DNA from: Armigeres subalbatus
Lineage: Eukaryota; Arthropoda; Insecta; Diptera; Culicidae
Assembly (NCBI RefSeq): GCF_024139115.2
Contig: NC_085141.1
Coordinates: forward strand, 172,062,994 to 172,126,993
Direction: 5' to 3'
DNA: 64,000 bases
Part shown: positions 32,857-43,697 of the stretch, piece by piece
Numbering within the stretch: position 1 is the first letter of the stretch
How the letters are laid out: each line of letters opens with the position of its first letter
Notes under the pieces: model-generated
The model's database searches: none
What the model was told of the DNA's origin: nothing
What the model saw: only the letters and a program-made list of their open reading frames with translations
Position numbers and translations under genes: made by a program

Positions 32857-34210
32857 TAAGGTACCCCGGGGCAAGTGAAAATACGGGGTAAGTGGGTACT
32901 AGGACTGCAGATGAATTGATGAACGTTTTTAATGTTAACAATGTTCTAGAAAGATGAAGCAGAACTATCAACGAATTCGCTGACATAAAAATATTTGGAA
33001 TCAAAACCATTTGCGGCTCCATGTTATTGGTATTGTTTAATCATGACTTTAAACTACCGGCAAAAGCTTTTACTTTTATTTTAATCCAATGAATTTCCAA
33101 CAAAATAGTCGTTTCTAAATTCATCATTGATGTGGAGAGTGAATATTTTGAGCAATTAAATAATTGTGTGACATCGAAAACGATTTAAAAATTTTCATTG
33201 AAGCCCAAATCTGCCATTTTCATTTTCTCATGAGTTTTAACATACATGGGGTAAGTGGGACATATTTGAGCAACATTTTCGATAATCTATTTTAATTGTT
33301 TTTTGATGGTTGTCTAGTGAAAAATAACTTTGTCATTCATATATCATATGGATCTGAATCAGATGCAGTTTGATTTCGTTGTTAAAAAGTACTGTACAGC
33401 TATTTACCATCTGTGTATTTTACATTTTGAAAATTATCTCCCGCATGAAGAAGAGAAATGGCTATAACTATGCAATATTCTTCCGTTTACAGTGCAAACA
33501 ATCTATTTATTCTACAATAGATCAACAGGATTTGTCTTGTGTTTTGTTATTTATAAACTTCGCACAGATTTTCAGATAAATAAAGTGCTTGGCACATAAA
33601 TTGGCTATTTTGTTCTGTTATAAATTAAAAAAAACTGCGCATCGCCTAAATAAAATGTTTCTCTGAAGTATTGATTTATGTAATAATTTGTGTTCTGAAA
33701 AGATATTTATTCATACGTAAAGTGAATGAAGATTTGCTTATCTTTGCCACCTAAAACATTTGGTACAAAAGTAATCTAATGGAAAACAAAGCAACAGCCA
33801 AATAAACTGTAAATCGGCTATTGTCATATCTGCTAACATTATAATACCTTTCTTGTTGCAAAAATAAAGTCCGACATGCAACCAATCTCCATCCATGATC
33901 TGAAAATACTATAATAATCAGAAATAATATAAAAAGTGTTTGTACATTCCTCAAATTAGTTTCTTTCGACAGTAGACAACAGAATAGGTCCCACTTGCCC
34001 CGTTTGAAGGGGCAAGTGGGTTATGAAGGTAAATTTATTTCTTGCTTTACCAATATTTTTGTAATTGAATAAATCGCTTCCAACACCTCTACACTTCAAC
34101 ACGGGAAGCATATAATGATGTATCAGTGATTAATTTTTTGAAATAACCTGTTTTCTAAGTATGCGTTAACAATTTTGCTGAACTAGCGTTTTTTGCCCCG
34201 GGGTACCTTA
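32857..34210. mobile_element. 1.35-kb TIR element (taaggtaccccggggca ends)
   Basis: Left end taaggtaccccggggcaagt and right end ttgccccggggtacctta are inverted repeats. The word aagtggg recurs inside (about 32890, 33250, 34013). AT-rich interior with short frames only and no transposase. Confidence 0.75.
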
Positions 34211-34434
34211 TTTATTCAAACATTTTTAATGATTTTTTTCATCTTTTGAAAGAATTTCACTCATGATCACCGGGTATTTAAATTTCCCTGATTATGTCAA
34301 AAATTCCCTGATAATTCCAGGAATTTTCCAGGTGGGGAGAAATTCCCTGATAATTCCAGGTTTTCCAGGTTTTTTTTCAGGTAGTAGACACCCTGACAAA
34401 GATATGTATTTCAGATTGAATTTCACAGACCCAT

Positions 34435-34509
34435 ACTGCCGCAAACCGCAAGTCGAGCACATCTGTATATGGACGTATCTGTATATGCTCGACTATCGGT
34501 TAGCGGCAG
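34435..34509. repeat. Palindrome copy 2, slightly damaged
   Basis: It shares actgccg.aaaccgcaagtc and cggttagcggcag with the perfect palindrome at 30857-30935, but the right arm has lost a few bases (tatgctcgactatcgg). The two palindromes flank the 30997-34395 element at 62 and 39 bp. Confidence 0.75.
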
Positions 34510-35589
34510 CATAGTCTTATATACAATCAGCTCGACAAACTGAGCTATTGTGTGTGTTCTTGGCATATGACAACAGCTGTTATGGTCAGTATGTGCTGAA
34601 AGTAATCATAAGTAAAGAATTCTTAGCAATTTTAATGATCTTTCAACCCGCTTTTTTTCGCAAATTTAATGCGAAGATCTAGAAATGCCAACAAATCTGC
34701 AATGTTCCTCACATATTGTGCAAATAGTCAAAGAAGAGCTTATTAGCTTAATTAACTGTACACATCATAGTTGCTAAATTGCACACTGGTTAGACAAATT
34801 TCCACTACCGTGCTTTGCGCAGTTAAGGAAATGCAAAATTGAATCAACTCGTACATCTTACAGAAAGTAGCTATCTGCCTGAAATAATTTCCATGCTGTA
34901 GTATTTTCATTATATTATTGTTTGAGAACTAAATTTGGTACAAAAATTTGAAATAAATAGTAAATTGAACTTCAAAGCAGACCCCTTATTATATGCATAA
35001 CTTTGCGCACATAACTTGGAAAATTTCTAACACGAAGCAAGACTCTATCATACAATTTTTCTTATGATTCGACATACTTAGTATGTTTTCACGTCTGTTG
35101 GTGTATGTACAGCCTCATCTATGTACATTGGCCACAGCTAACAAAAGTTCTTTTTTGCGTAAACTTTATTCCGATGAGGTATATCATAAATGTTGAAAAT
35201 ATCGAAGAAATACGAGTAATGCTCAAAATTAGGTACACTGTATTGAAAAATTGTTCCTAACATTGCGCATCATATATTTTGATGCAAAATGTAAATAACT
35301 AACCAAATTCTCATGAGATGGCTTCAACAATATTATAATTATTGGGTCCATGTGTAATCAGTTGCCAGCGAATGTAAAAATTTACAAAAAATACAGTTTT
35401 TCGGGTAAACCGTCACTCGTCATTTGTGCTAAGAACACGCCATTTCGACTATTAAAATGAAAAATGCGTCATTTAACAGCGAAAAAAATACATGCACTGG
35501 TATGATAACATGTATATTGTGCTGACAAGTTATAATTATATTTCGAAATTCAATTTAAACGCATTCTATTACAAAAATAATCGCAAAAT

Positions 35590-35633
35590 GCGCAAAGTTA
35601 GGAACTGCGCAAAGTTAGGAACTGCGCAAAGTT
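35590..35633. repeat. Short tandem repeat, 17-bp unit
   Basis: The unit gcgcaaagttaggaact is present twice in full and a third time in part. Related tttgcgca words occur at 34815 and 34998 within the same element. Confidence 0.8.
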
Positions 35634-36165
35634 GGATGCGTACCGTTTGTACCACGCGGCGTAGTTTTTTTTTCCATTTCGCGTTCTCCCGGACTAGCTG
35701 CCGTCCCATGACCAGCAGCAACACAATCGATTCCGCATTCATATTGTGCAAATAGTAAAAAAATATCACAAAATTTAACTCATGGAAACACTGAAGACGT
35801 TTTATAGACGAAAACTACTTACGTATTTGTCGACTAAGAATGGGGTTATGTAGTAAGCGTTAATATAAAAAAATGTATAACCTAAAGTTTTGAAAACAAC
35901 TTAACGATTTTGTTCAGCGGCGCAGCCAAAATTTTTTATAATATAAAGTATGGATTAGTTTAAATTTGTTTCGAAATTCCGCGGAATTCCGTTAAATTTC
36001 GTTAGAAGCTAGTTTTTTCTAGCGAAATTTTTGTAATTTTACGAAACGAAACGAAATCAAGAAATCAGATTTCGCCATGCTTAAATTCCGCGAAATTCCG
36101 CGGAATTTCGTTTCGAACCACCTGAAACGAAATTTTTCGAAATACCGCATATGCTTAATTAGGGA

Positions 36166-36724
36166 CTAATCACTATCTCTTAGATGGAAGCAATGTACTC
36201 TTCAATATTCGATATCTGTCCTGGCCACGTCCTTGCGCATGCTGAGAAAGAGGAAGGATGATTATTTGGACACCTACTGAAAGATGCAAAGACCTCTCAT
36301 AGGTGCAATGTGAGTTTTTTTGGAATTGTTAGTGTGGAAACAGTACAAACAGACGGATTCCACGCAGAATGACACACCGACTAAACTTGATGATAGTTGA
36401 TTCGATTGAAACTTGTCACATATTTTCGGTATTGGAGATAGACTATTTTAAACTAATTTAAAAAAAATCGACCCTCGTGTAATTTATGAAAAGGTCGAAT
36501 GTGTTTTCGAGCAAATTAATTTAAAAAAATTGCATCTCAGAAACCGTTCATTGTACGAAAAAAACTGTTTGAGAACGAACTGTAGGGGACTCTATTAGTC
36601 TCTATGGAGAAAATATTAAACTAGTAAAAAAAATACACTTAAAACAATCGATATTCAAATTATAAAAATGAAATATCTTAAAAAGCCATAATGATATTTT
36701 CTCCAAATTTTTACCACAAAACTT
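36166..36724. other. No recognisable feature
   Basis: Spacer between the hAT-like insertion and the RTE-like LINE. No supported feature. Confidence 0.5.
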
Positions 36725-36766
36725 GACTTCATAATACTTACTTGATGGGCTTCAGCTTCGATGAAC

Positions 36767-38800
36767 CTACGCCGAATGGAGTATCCTTCTCCACTGGACT
36801 CGATCCTGGACCAATCGCTTCCAGTCGCCCTGAACATTGAGCGCCCTCAGGTCCTCTTCAACTGCAAAAAGATATCGTGTACGCGGCCTTCCACGAAGCC
36901 TGCGGCCTCTTCCGGGTTCTCTACTCAATATTATATTCGCTTGACGTTCTTCCGGCATACGAACAACGTGACCAGCCCACCGTAGTCTGCCGTGTTGTAT
37001 AAGCTTAATAATATCCAGCCCTTTATACACCTGGTACAATTTGTGATTCATGCGACGCCGCCAGATACCGTTCTCCTGTTTACCGCCGAGTATTGTCCGC
37101 AGCACCTTACGCTCAACGCTCGCGAATGAACCACGAGTTGCATCAGCTGTTGGGAGAACCATCCATCGTTCACACCGCGAAAATCGGAAGACTGCGGTGG
37201 GCTGGGCACGTAGCCAGAATGTCGGACAGTAATCCGGTGAAAATGGTTCTCGACAACGATCCGACGGGAACAAGAAGGCGAGGTGCACAGCGGGCAAGGT
37301 GGATCGATCAGGTGGAGGACGACTTGCGGACCCTCCGTAGACTGCGTGGTTGGCGAAGTGCAGCCATGAACCGAGCTGAATGGAGAAGTCTTTTATGTGC
37401 AGCACAGGCCACTCCGGCCTTAGTCTGATGATAAATAAATAAACCTTACGCTCAAACACTCCGAGAGCTCTCCGATCAGCCTCCTTTAACGTCCATGTCT
37501 CATGGCCGTATAAAGCCACCGGAAGAATCAGAGTAGTATTCAGCGCGAGTTTTGTTTTCGTTTGCAGACTACGGGACTTAAGCTGGTTACGAAGTCCATA
37601 ATAAGCCCTATTTGCAGTTGCAATACGCCTTTTCACCTCGCGGGTAACATCATTATCGCACAAACTCTTCTACCACTTCAAATTTTTCACCATCCAGCAC
37701 TATTTCGCTACCACCACCACTAATGAACCCACGTTGATTGCCAGCGACCATGTACTTCATTTTGCTGGTATTTATCGTGAGTCCAATCCTCGCTATCTCC
37801 CTCTTAAAAGGCGCAAAAGCCTCTTCCACGGCACGGCGATCAATTCCGATAATATCGATATCGTCCGCAAATCCCAGGAGCATATGCGATTTTGTGATAA
37901 TGGTACCGCTTCTTTGCACACCAGCTCTTCTAATCGCTCCCTCGAGCGCTATATTGAACAGTAGGTTCGAGAGTGCATCACCCTGCTTTAATCCATCTAA
38001 GGTAACAAATGACGTCGATATTTCATCCGCAACCCTTACACTTGATTTCGATCCGTCCAACATTATACGAATCAGCCGTATCAGTTTCGCCGGAAAACCA
38101 TGTTCAAGCATAATTTGCCATAATTCATTCCGTTTCACTGAATCGTACGCCGCCTTAAAATCAATAAACAGATGATGTGTCTGCAAGTTGTACTCCCGGA
38201 ATTTATCAAGGATTTGTCTCAGGGTAAACATTTGATCCGTCGTTGATCGGCCCTCACGAAAACCCGCTTGGTATTCGCCGACGAAGGACTCTTCAAGCGG
38301 TCTCAATCTGTTGAACAGAATACGGGACATAATTTTGTACGCCGAATTAAGGAGGGTTATTCCTCGGTAATTGGCGCAATCCAGTCTGTGAGGCCGTCCA
38401 ACCAGCTAGCAGGCATTTCCTCGTCTTCCCATATTTTCGACATAATATGGTGCAGAACTTCATAAAGCTGCTCACTGCCATGTTTGAGAAGTTCAGCCGG
38501 GAGCTGGTCCTTCCCCGCAGCCTTATTGTTTTTCAGCTCTTTGACAGCTTTTTTAACCTCATCTAGTGTAGGTGACTCCACAGCTTGTCCATCGTCGCTA
38601 ATATTTATTCTGTTCACCGATGCACCGTCACTTTCTCCATTCAACAAAGTCTCGAAGTGTTGCTTCCACCTGGCAGCCACTTCAGTTTTATCTGTCAGCA
38701 AATTCCCTTGTTGATCGTTGCACATGACGGGAGATGGCGCTGTCTTTCTTCGCACGCCATTGACAGACTCATAAAACCTCCGCATATCGTTCTGCTCCAT
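36767..38800 (-). pseudogene. RTE-like LINE reverse transcriptase region, frameshifted
   Basis: The first piece (38800-38357) contains the entry region with NNKAAGKDQLPAELL. The core (38330-37653) holds GEYQAGFREGRSTTDQ, HLFIDFKAAYDSV with the catalytic aspartate, GLKQGDALSN and GFADDIDIIG, the active-site box. The C-terminal part (37663-36767) has TRKVKRR-type basic sequence, TLKEADRRALGVFERK, WRRRMNH and WAGHVVRMPEE. That last frame runs for 298 codons only because it reads antisense through the foreign LINE fragment 37117-37442. Frame changes occur near 38345 and 37660. Confidence 0.85.
37117..37442 (+). mobile_element. 5'-truncated family C LINE 3' end inserted in family A LINE
   Basis: The 326-bp insert is bracketed by the 13-bp duplication accttacgctcaa (37104-37116, 37443-37455). 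On the plus strand it encodes a LINE C-terminus (MNHELHQLLGEPS, WAGHVARMSDSNPVK, GTRRRGAQRARW) and ends in the tail gatgataaataaata. Its frame is intact over this part. Insert plus duplication is 339 bp, a multiple of three, and its antisense frame is open, so the host LINE frame reads straight through. Confidence 0.9.
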
Positions 38801-39038
38801 TTTTTCCTGCGCCTCACTAATAACTTGTTCTTCGTACTATTTTTTCTTCCTGCGATGGGTTCGTTTTTCGGCTGCTCTTGCTTCCTTGTACCGATCTCTA
38901 TTCGATCGGGTACCTGACACCAACATCCGGCTTACCACTTCTCGTGCTGTTGTGCTCACCGCTCCTTGGCTCCATGTTGTGCTCACCGCTCCATCGACTC
39001 CCATAGATCGTTGATGTTGTCGCTAACGTTGATTGTAC

Positions 39039-39885
39039 TTATCCGTTCGTCGAGCTTCTGGCGGTACTCAGCTGATACTCCATCCGTCGACAATCGCTGG
39101 ATATTGTAATGCATCGTTCGCTGTGATCTTTCGTTCGATACAGTTGACAACCGTGATCGAATTTTACTGACAACGAGGTAGTGAGCACATCGATAACATC
39201 CGAGAAATGGCGCTCATCCACCAGAACATGGTCTATCTGGTTGCAAGTTTCGCCATTTGGGTGTCTCCAGGTGTGCTTTCGGATGTTCTTTCGTGCAAAG
39301 TAGGTGCTACTGATGGCCATCCCTCTGGCTGCAGCAAAATTTACTAGCCGTAGGTCGTTGTCATTGGTAGCGGAGTGAAGGCTCTCCTTACCGATTATGG
39401 GACGGAAAAAGTCCTCTTCACCGACCTGAGCGTTAGCGTCTCCGATAACAATTTTCACGTCATGCTTTGGACACTCTCCATAGGCTTTATCAAGATATTC
39501 ATAAAACGTGTCCTTCACGTCGTCGGATTTATCGTTTGTCGGTGCGTAAACGTTGATTAGGCTGCAATTGAGGATTTGCCTGTATCCTCAACACACAGAT
39601 TCGTTCGCTAATGGGTTTCCACCGCATCACTCGCTTCATCTGCTTGCCCATCCCTACGAAACCAACTCCATGCTTTTTCACCGCCGCTGTGATAGATGTT
39701 ATACTTGAATGCAGTGTTGGTCGTGGGGTCCACGGCTCGGAATTCACGTTCTCCGGATCTAGGCCATCGGACTTCTTGAATAGCAGCCACGTTCACTCCA
39801 ACCTTCTGCAGTTCACGAGCCAGAAGGCTCACTCGTCCAAGTTCATTTAGGGTCCTGACATTCCAGGTACCGAGTTTCCAATCAT
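39039..39885 (-). pseudogene. RTE-like LINE endonuclease domain, frameshifted
   Basis: APE-type endonucleases nick target DNA to start reverse transcription. The domain starts near 39885 (WKLGTWNVRTLNE), continues as LLARELQKVGVNVAAIQEVRW (39832-39770) and, after a frameshift near 39540-39600, as GDANAQVGEEDFF and NQIDHVLVD (39470-39220). The N and E of the first motifs, the GD.NA motif and the late ID.V motif are therefore visible, but the last SDH-type motif appears as KFDHGCQ, close to 39160. Breaks at 39608, about 39525 and 39039 prevent a full-length product. Confidence 0.8.
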
Positions 39886-40325
39886 AGTCCTTATTTCGTT
39901 GCCGGGTCGGTTGCCAAAAATAACGTTCTCTTTTTCTTCTATCTCCATTTTTCGTGGTATTTGAGAGGCTTCAGTAAGCTACCTTACCGGGGTCGCGTAA
40001 CCTACATCGCGATGATGGGGCTGCCACCTTAGGTATAGCTGACGCGATACAGCATTTCGTTAATCAGCCGCTGGGTACCAGGCAGACGCTGTTTGAGCCG
40101 CACCTCCTGGTGAACAGACGCTCGAGGCGTACCTTCTCACTCTAGCTGATGTCAGAAGGACAACAGTGCCCAGGCTGCACTACAAGTACACAACCCTTAG
40201 CTGGCGGTCTTTCGTCATCGGACGACCCGTGGAAGCGTGAGATAGGGACTTGTGGGGACCAGAGCTCTGTTGGGCGCTCCTTCCTTGATGTCAACCCACC
40301 ATTTTGCAGCCCGACTTCATAATAC

Positions 40326-41170
40326 ACATTTTAAATCAGGTCAATGGGAAGTTAAAAATATAAAAGTTTTAGTGGAAGCTATTTTTGGCTCATTTTAGAA
40401 ACATTGACTATTTACAAGAAAACACATGTATTTGACGCCGAATTATGATTCCTGGGTCAATTTTGAACAAAAAAGCTCCTATTTATTTTCTTTCTAAGTA
40501 TGATCGTTTTTGAGATATTTCAATTTTAATTTTCGAAAACTGAAAACAAGTTTGTTTTCCGCCCTTTTCAAAACTTACTCGCGATTCTCCATCACCAACA
40601 CTAAGTTTCTCGATTCGTACATGAAATTTCTAAAATTTATACATGAATATCAAGTTGTGCACACACAGCTTCGTGTATGGTCTGGAAAACATAAACCTCA
40701 GATTAAAAAAAAATGAATCAGTTGAAAGGCAATCTAGATTACTTTGAGAATTGGTCGTATGTGCAAAAGAGAGGCTCCCTTTCGCTAATAGATAGGCTAG
40801 AGTTATGAATTTTTTACTAGAGTTCTGGATTTTTTACTACTTTGTCACTTTAGCACGCTAGTCAAAGCTATTGACTTTGAATATCCACCAAGAAATCCGA
40901 ATTGAACTTTGGTGTAGTGTTGTGATAATCGAAAAAGAAAGGAAGCAAAGAGAGACTCTCTTTTGCACACCAGCAATCCAGAAAAATCATTTTCTATGAT
41001 TGTATAGTATTTCTCCAAGCCTATTTCGTCCTTCAAATATAAAAAGATATCAACCAATTTAGTCCCTAATTGTTGACCTTTAAATAAAAAAAAACAACAT
41101 CACATTATTTATCAAATTATTTTACTTTATTTTATTTTTATATACATTATGAATGAGGTATCGTCATTTG
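40326..41170. other. No recognisable feature
   Basis: AT-rich sequence without a supported gene or repeat pair. Confidence 0.5.
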
Positions 41171-41174
41171 AAAA

Positions 41175-41640
41175 CAGTTTAGCAATTCTATTCTCTGAAA
41201 TGGGAACAAATGAGTGATATTTTACCAGTAATCATCTTTGTGTGTTGAAATATATTGCTCCACTCTGTTACTCCTTGTTCATAATCTTCTAGTGACATTT
41301 TAGTAAAACAAATCATTACTTCTCTTCTCTGTTTAGCCCAGTTATATAACTCTTCTGCATTTTTAATTGGATGTTCATGCTCTACAGATACACTTGCATT
41401 TCGAGCCATTCGTTTAAATGTCCCACCAATCGCATCACATGGCCCCTGCCCATGCATGAGAGGTGGCAAAAAAATGCCATTTAGCACTTATGTTGTATTT
41501 AGATTTATACCCTACAAATCTTACGTTTTTTGTATTGTGATGCAGCTCTATCTGACATAAACAAAGCTTTTTTATTTCTAATCGCGTCCATCAATTTCGT
41601 AATAAATACTTGATCCGCAATAGTATCATGCTCAAGTACC
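41175..41640 (-). pseudogene. Remnant of a transposase-like protein family (HG.GPCD.IGGT.KR motif)
   Basis: On the minus strand, pieces in three frames line up in order: SDRAASQYKKRK (about 41560-41525), WHFFATSH (about 41475-41450) and, in the frame of 41487-41188, HGQGPCDAIGGTFKRMARNA followed by an acidic helical tail. I recall this order (SDG..SQYKN, FFATSHG, GPCDGIGGT.KR) from large uncharacterised arthropod proteins that look transposon-derived. At least two frameshifts separate the pieces, and the N-terminal part is absent. Function cannot be assigned. Confidence 0.5.
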
Positions 41641-42093
41641 TCAGAAATAATAGTGTAGAAATTTTAGTATATCGACATAGGGAGAGTGAATCATAGACAA
41701 AATATGATTAGAACACAGATAGAGAGATATCGAGATAGGGAGGTTATCAAGATGTAGAAAGCAAAAATGTACGTGGTTTGGGGGGACCGAGAAAACCATT
41801 GACATATGTAGAAATTTCGAGACGTGGAAGATATGGAATATCTGGAAACTTGAGAAGTAGAAAGTAGAAAATGTCGGAAAATTCGTTTGGCCGAATTGAT
41901 TATTTGACCTAAAGGAAATGACGTTTTAGGCCGTTCAACCAAATGATATTTACGGCCTGCAAACGACCATGTCGGCTAAACGACATTTTCTGACAATCGA
42001 CGCTTCGCTTCCAGCCATATGATAATTTCGCACAAACTATTTTCGACCTAATAATCATTCCGGCCATACTTTCAATTCGGCCAAATAGTATTC
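41641..42093. other. Unassigned; iterated 'ggcc' words
   Basis: From about 41885 to 42085 the words aatgacgttttaggccg, acgacca, tttcggcc-like and ggccaaat recur irregularly, giving a degenerate low-complexity stretch. No gene is supported. Confidence 0.45.
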
Positions 42094-42190
42094 GGCTCTC
42101 TAGTGAGCCTTTCGAGCAAAGGCGTAGGATTTCCAATTCGGAAATTGGGAGTTCGTTTCTTGGTCTTGTCTAGGATTTTTCGGGTGGTAA
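42094..42190 (+). mobile_element. SINE fragment, Feilai-like head
   Basis: The text gagcaaaggcgtaggatt and gttcgtttcttgg, tgtctaggatt matches the head of the SINE at 18280-18565. It has lost its 3' half and tail. Confidence 0.65.
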
Positions 42191-42235
42191 AGATCAATTT
42201 CACAGAACATTATACGATAATTCAATTAAATTTTA

Positions 42236-43697
42236 TATAGTTCTCGACTGATTTATTGGGAGCTGGATGTTCATTTGCGCCACTCGCTCGCCAAGTCGAA
42301 TGTGCCCCTCGCTCGCCAAGTCGTTTTGCACCTGGTCTGCCCACCTCGTTCGCTGCGCTCCACGCCGTCTCGTACCTGCCGGATCGGTAGCGAACACCAT
42401 CTTTACAGGGTTGCTGTCCGGCATTCTTGCAACATGTCCTGCACATCGTACCCTTCCGGCTTTAGCTACCTTCTGGATACTAGGTTCGCCGTAGAGCTGG
42501 GCGAGCGCGTGGTTCATCCTTCGCCGCCTTTTATGTGATGAACTTATTAGCCAATAAAAAATCACAAAAATAAAGACAAAAAAAAAAATCCTTCGCCGCC
42601 ATACACCTTCTTCTTGCACACCGCCAAAGATGGTCCTAAGCATCCGTCTCTCGAATAATCCGAGTGCTTGCAAGTCCTTCTCGAGCTTTCTCCATGTTTC
42701 ATGTCCGTAGAGGACTACCGGTCTTATCAGCGTCTTGTACATGACACATTTGGTGCGGTGGTGAATCTTTTTTGATCGCAATTTATTCTGGAGCCCGTAG
42801 TAGGTCCGACTTCCACAGATGATGCGCCTTCGTATTTCACGACTAACATTATTATCAGCCGTTAGCAAGGATCCAAGGTAGACGAATTCCTCGACCACCC
42901 CTAAGGTATCCCCGTCTATTGTAACACTGCTTCCCAGGCGGGCCCTGTCGCGCTCGGCTCCGTCCACAAGCATGTACTTTGTCCTCGACGCATTCACCAC
43001 CAGTCCAACTTTTGTTGTTTCACGTTTTTGGCGGGTGTACAGTTCTGCCACCTTCGCAAATGCTCCGCCGACAATGTCCATATCATCCGCGAAACAAATA
43101 AATTGACTGGATCTGTTGAAAATCGTACCCCGGCTGTTACACCCGGCTCTCCGCATGACACCTTCTAGCACAATGTTTAACAACAGGCACGAAAGTTCAT
43201 CACCTTGTCTTAGTCCCCGGCGCGATTTGAACGAACTGAAGTGTTCGCCCGAAATCTTCACACAGTCCATCCAACATTACTTTGATCGGTCTGGAAAGCT
43301 TCCCAGGGAAGCTGTTCTCGTCCATAATCTTCCATAGCTCTACGTGGTCTATACTGCCGTATGTCTTTTTGAAATCAATGAACAGATGGTGCATTTTATA
43401 CCAGGTCCTGTATTCACGGCATTTTTGAAGAATTTGCCGTACAGTAAAGATCTGGCCCGTTGTGGAGCGGCCGTCAACGATAACTTCCCACGAACTCATT
43501 CACTAATGGTGACAGACGACGGAAGATGATCTGGGATATCACTTTGTAGGTGGCATTAAGGATGGTGATCGCTCGAAAGTTCTCACAGGGGCATATGACC
43601 GCTTTTCTTCCACCTCCGTTAGCTGTTCAGTTTCCTAGATTCTGACTATCAGTTTGTGCAGGCAAGTGGCCAGCTTTTCTGGGCCCATCTTGATCCA
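42236..43697 (-). pseudogene. RTE-like LINE family B, reverse transcriptase half
   Basis: A 5'-truncated LINE. The first piece (43499-43200) shows HLFIDFKKTYGSI with the catalytic aspartate; after a frameshift near 43230 the main frame (43270-42233) carries SRRGLRQGDELSCLL, CFADDMDIVGG (active-site box), NASRTKYML, VEEFVYLGS, LIRPVVLYGHETW and WRRR...MNHALAQLYGEPS with WAGHVARMPDS-like residues near the end. The order and motifs are those of family A and C, but residues differ enough to be a separate family. The endonuclease is missing. A 59-bp foreign insert at 42529-42587 is read through. Confidence 0.8.
42529..42587 (+). mobile_element. Tail-only retroposed insert, 59 bp
   Basis: The direct repeat atccttcgccgcc (42516-42528, 42588-42600) flanks an insert ending in an A run (agacaaaaaaaaaaa). 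Its start ttttatgtgatgaacttatt resembles 28718-28740. It is thus an extreme 5' truncation of a LINE 3' end. Insert plus duplication is 72 bp, so the antisense host frame stays open. Confidence 0.8.

Larger units (their letters stand above)
30997..34395. mobile_element. 3.4-kb TIR element (cagggtgtctac ends)
   Basis: It begins cagggtgtctac and ends gtagacaccctg, and both subterminal regions carry iterated ttccctga, ttttccagg and aattccagg words in inverted orientation. The 5-bp repeat acaaa flanks it on both sides. Two further elements (32047-32405 and 32857-34210) occupy its interior, together with degenerate aattcctt-type repeats at 31200-31700 and 32440-32640. No transposase is visible. Superfamily is uncertain because the TSD could be 5 bp or a worn longer one. 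Confidence 0.7.
30083..36157. mobile_element. 6-kb hAT-like insertion with 8-bp TSD, gutted by nested elements
   Basis: A perfect 8-bp repeat attaggga flanks it (30075-30082, 36158-36165), and the termini taagggtatgcg and cgcatatgctta are imperfect inverted repeats. Both subterminal regions are packed with cgaaacgaaacgaaa and attccgcggaatt words (30105-30270; 35960-36135), in inverted orientation. About 3.4 kb is a nested TIR element (30997-34395). No transposase frame is visible in the rest, so this copy is non-autonomous. hAT assignment rests on TSD length. Confidence 0.7.
36738..40312 (-). mobile_element. Full-length RTE-like LINE (family A), inactive
   Basis: A 13-bp duplication gacttcataatac at 36725-36737 and 40313-40325 brackets the element. 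Reading right to left there is a ~400-bp leader, one long coding region with APE-type endonuclease then reverse transcriptase, and a very short 3' tail. Without the foreign 326-bp insertion and its 13-bp duplication it would be about 3.24 kb, a typical RTE size. The single EN-RT ORF and short 3' end also fit the RTE clade. Frameshifts and stops are spread across the coding region. Confidence 0.8.

Noticed and set aside
37093..37428. Stand-alone plus-strand protein of 111 codons
   Set aside because: It is the C-terminal end of a 5'-truncated LINE insertion, with no start of its own.
36767..37663. A single 298-codon gene
   Set aside because: It is a RTE-like LINE C-terminus interrupted by an antisense LINE fragment with its own 13-bp target duplication.
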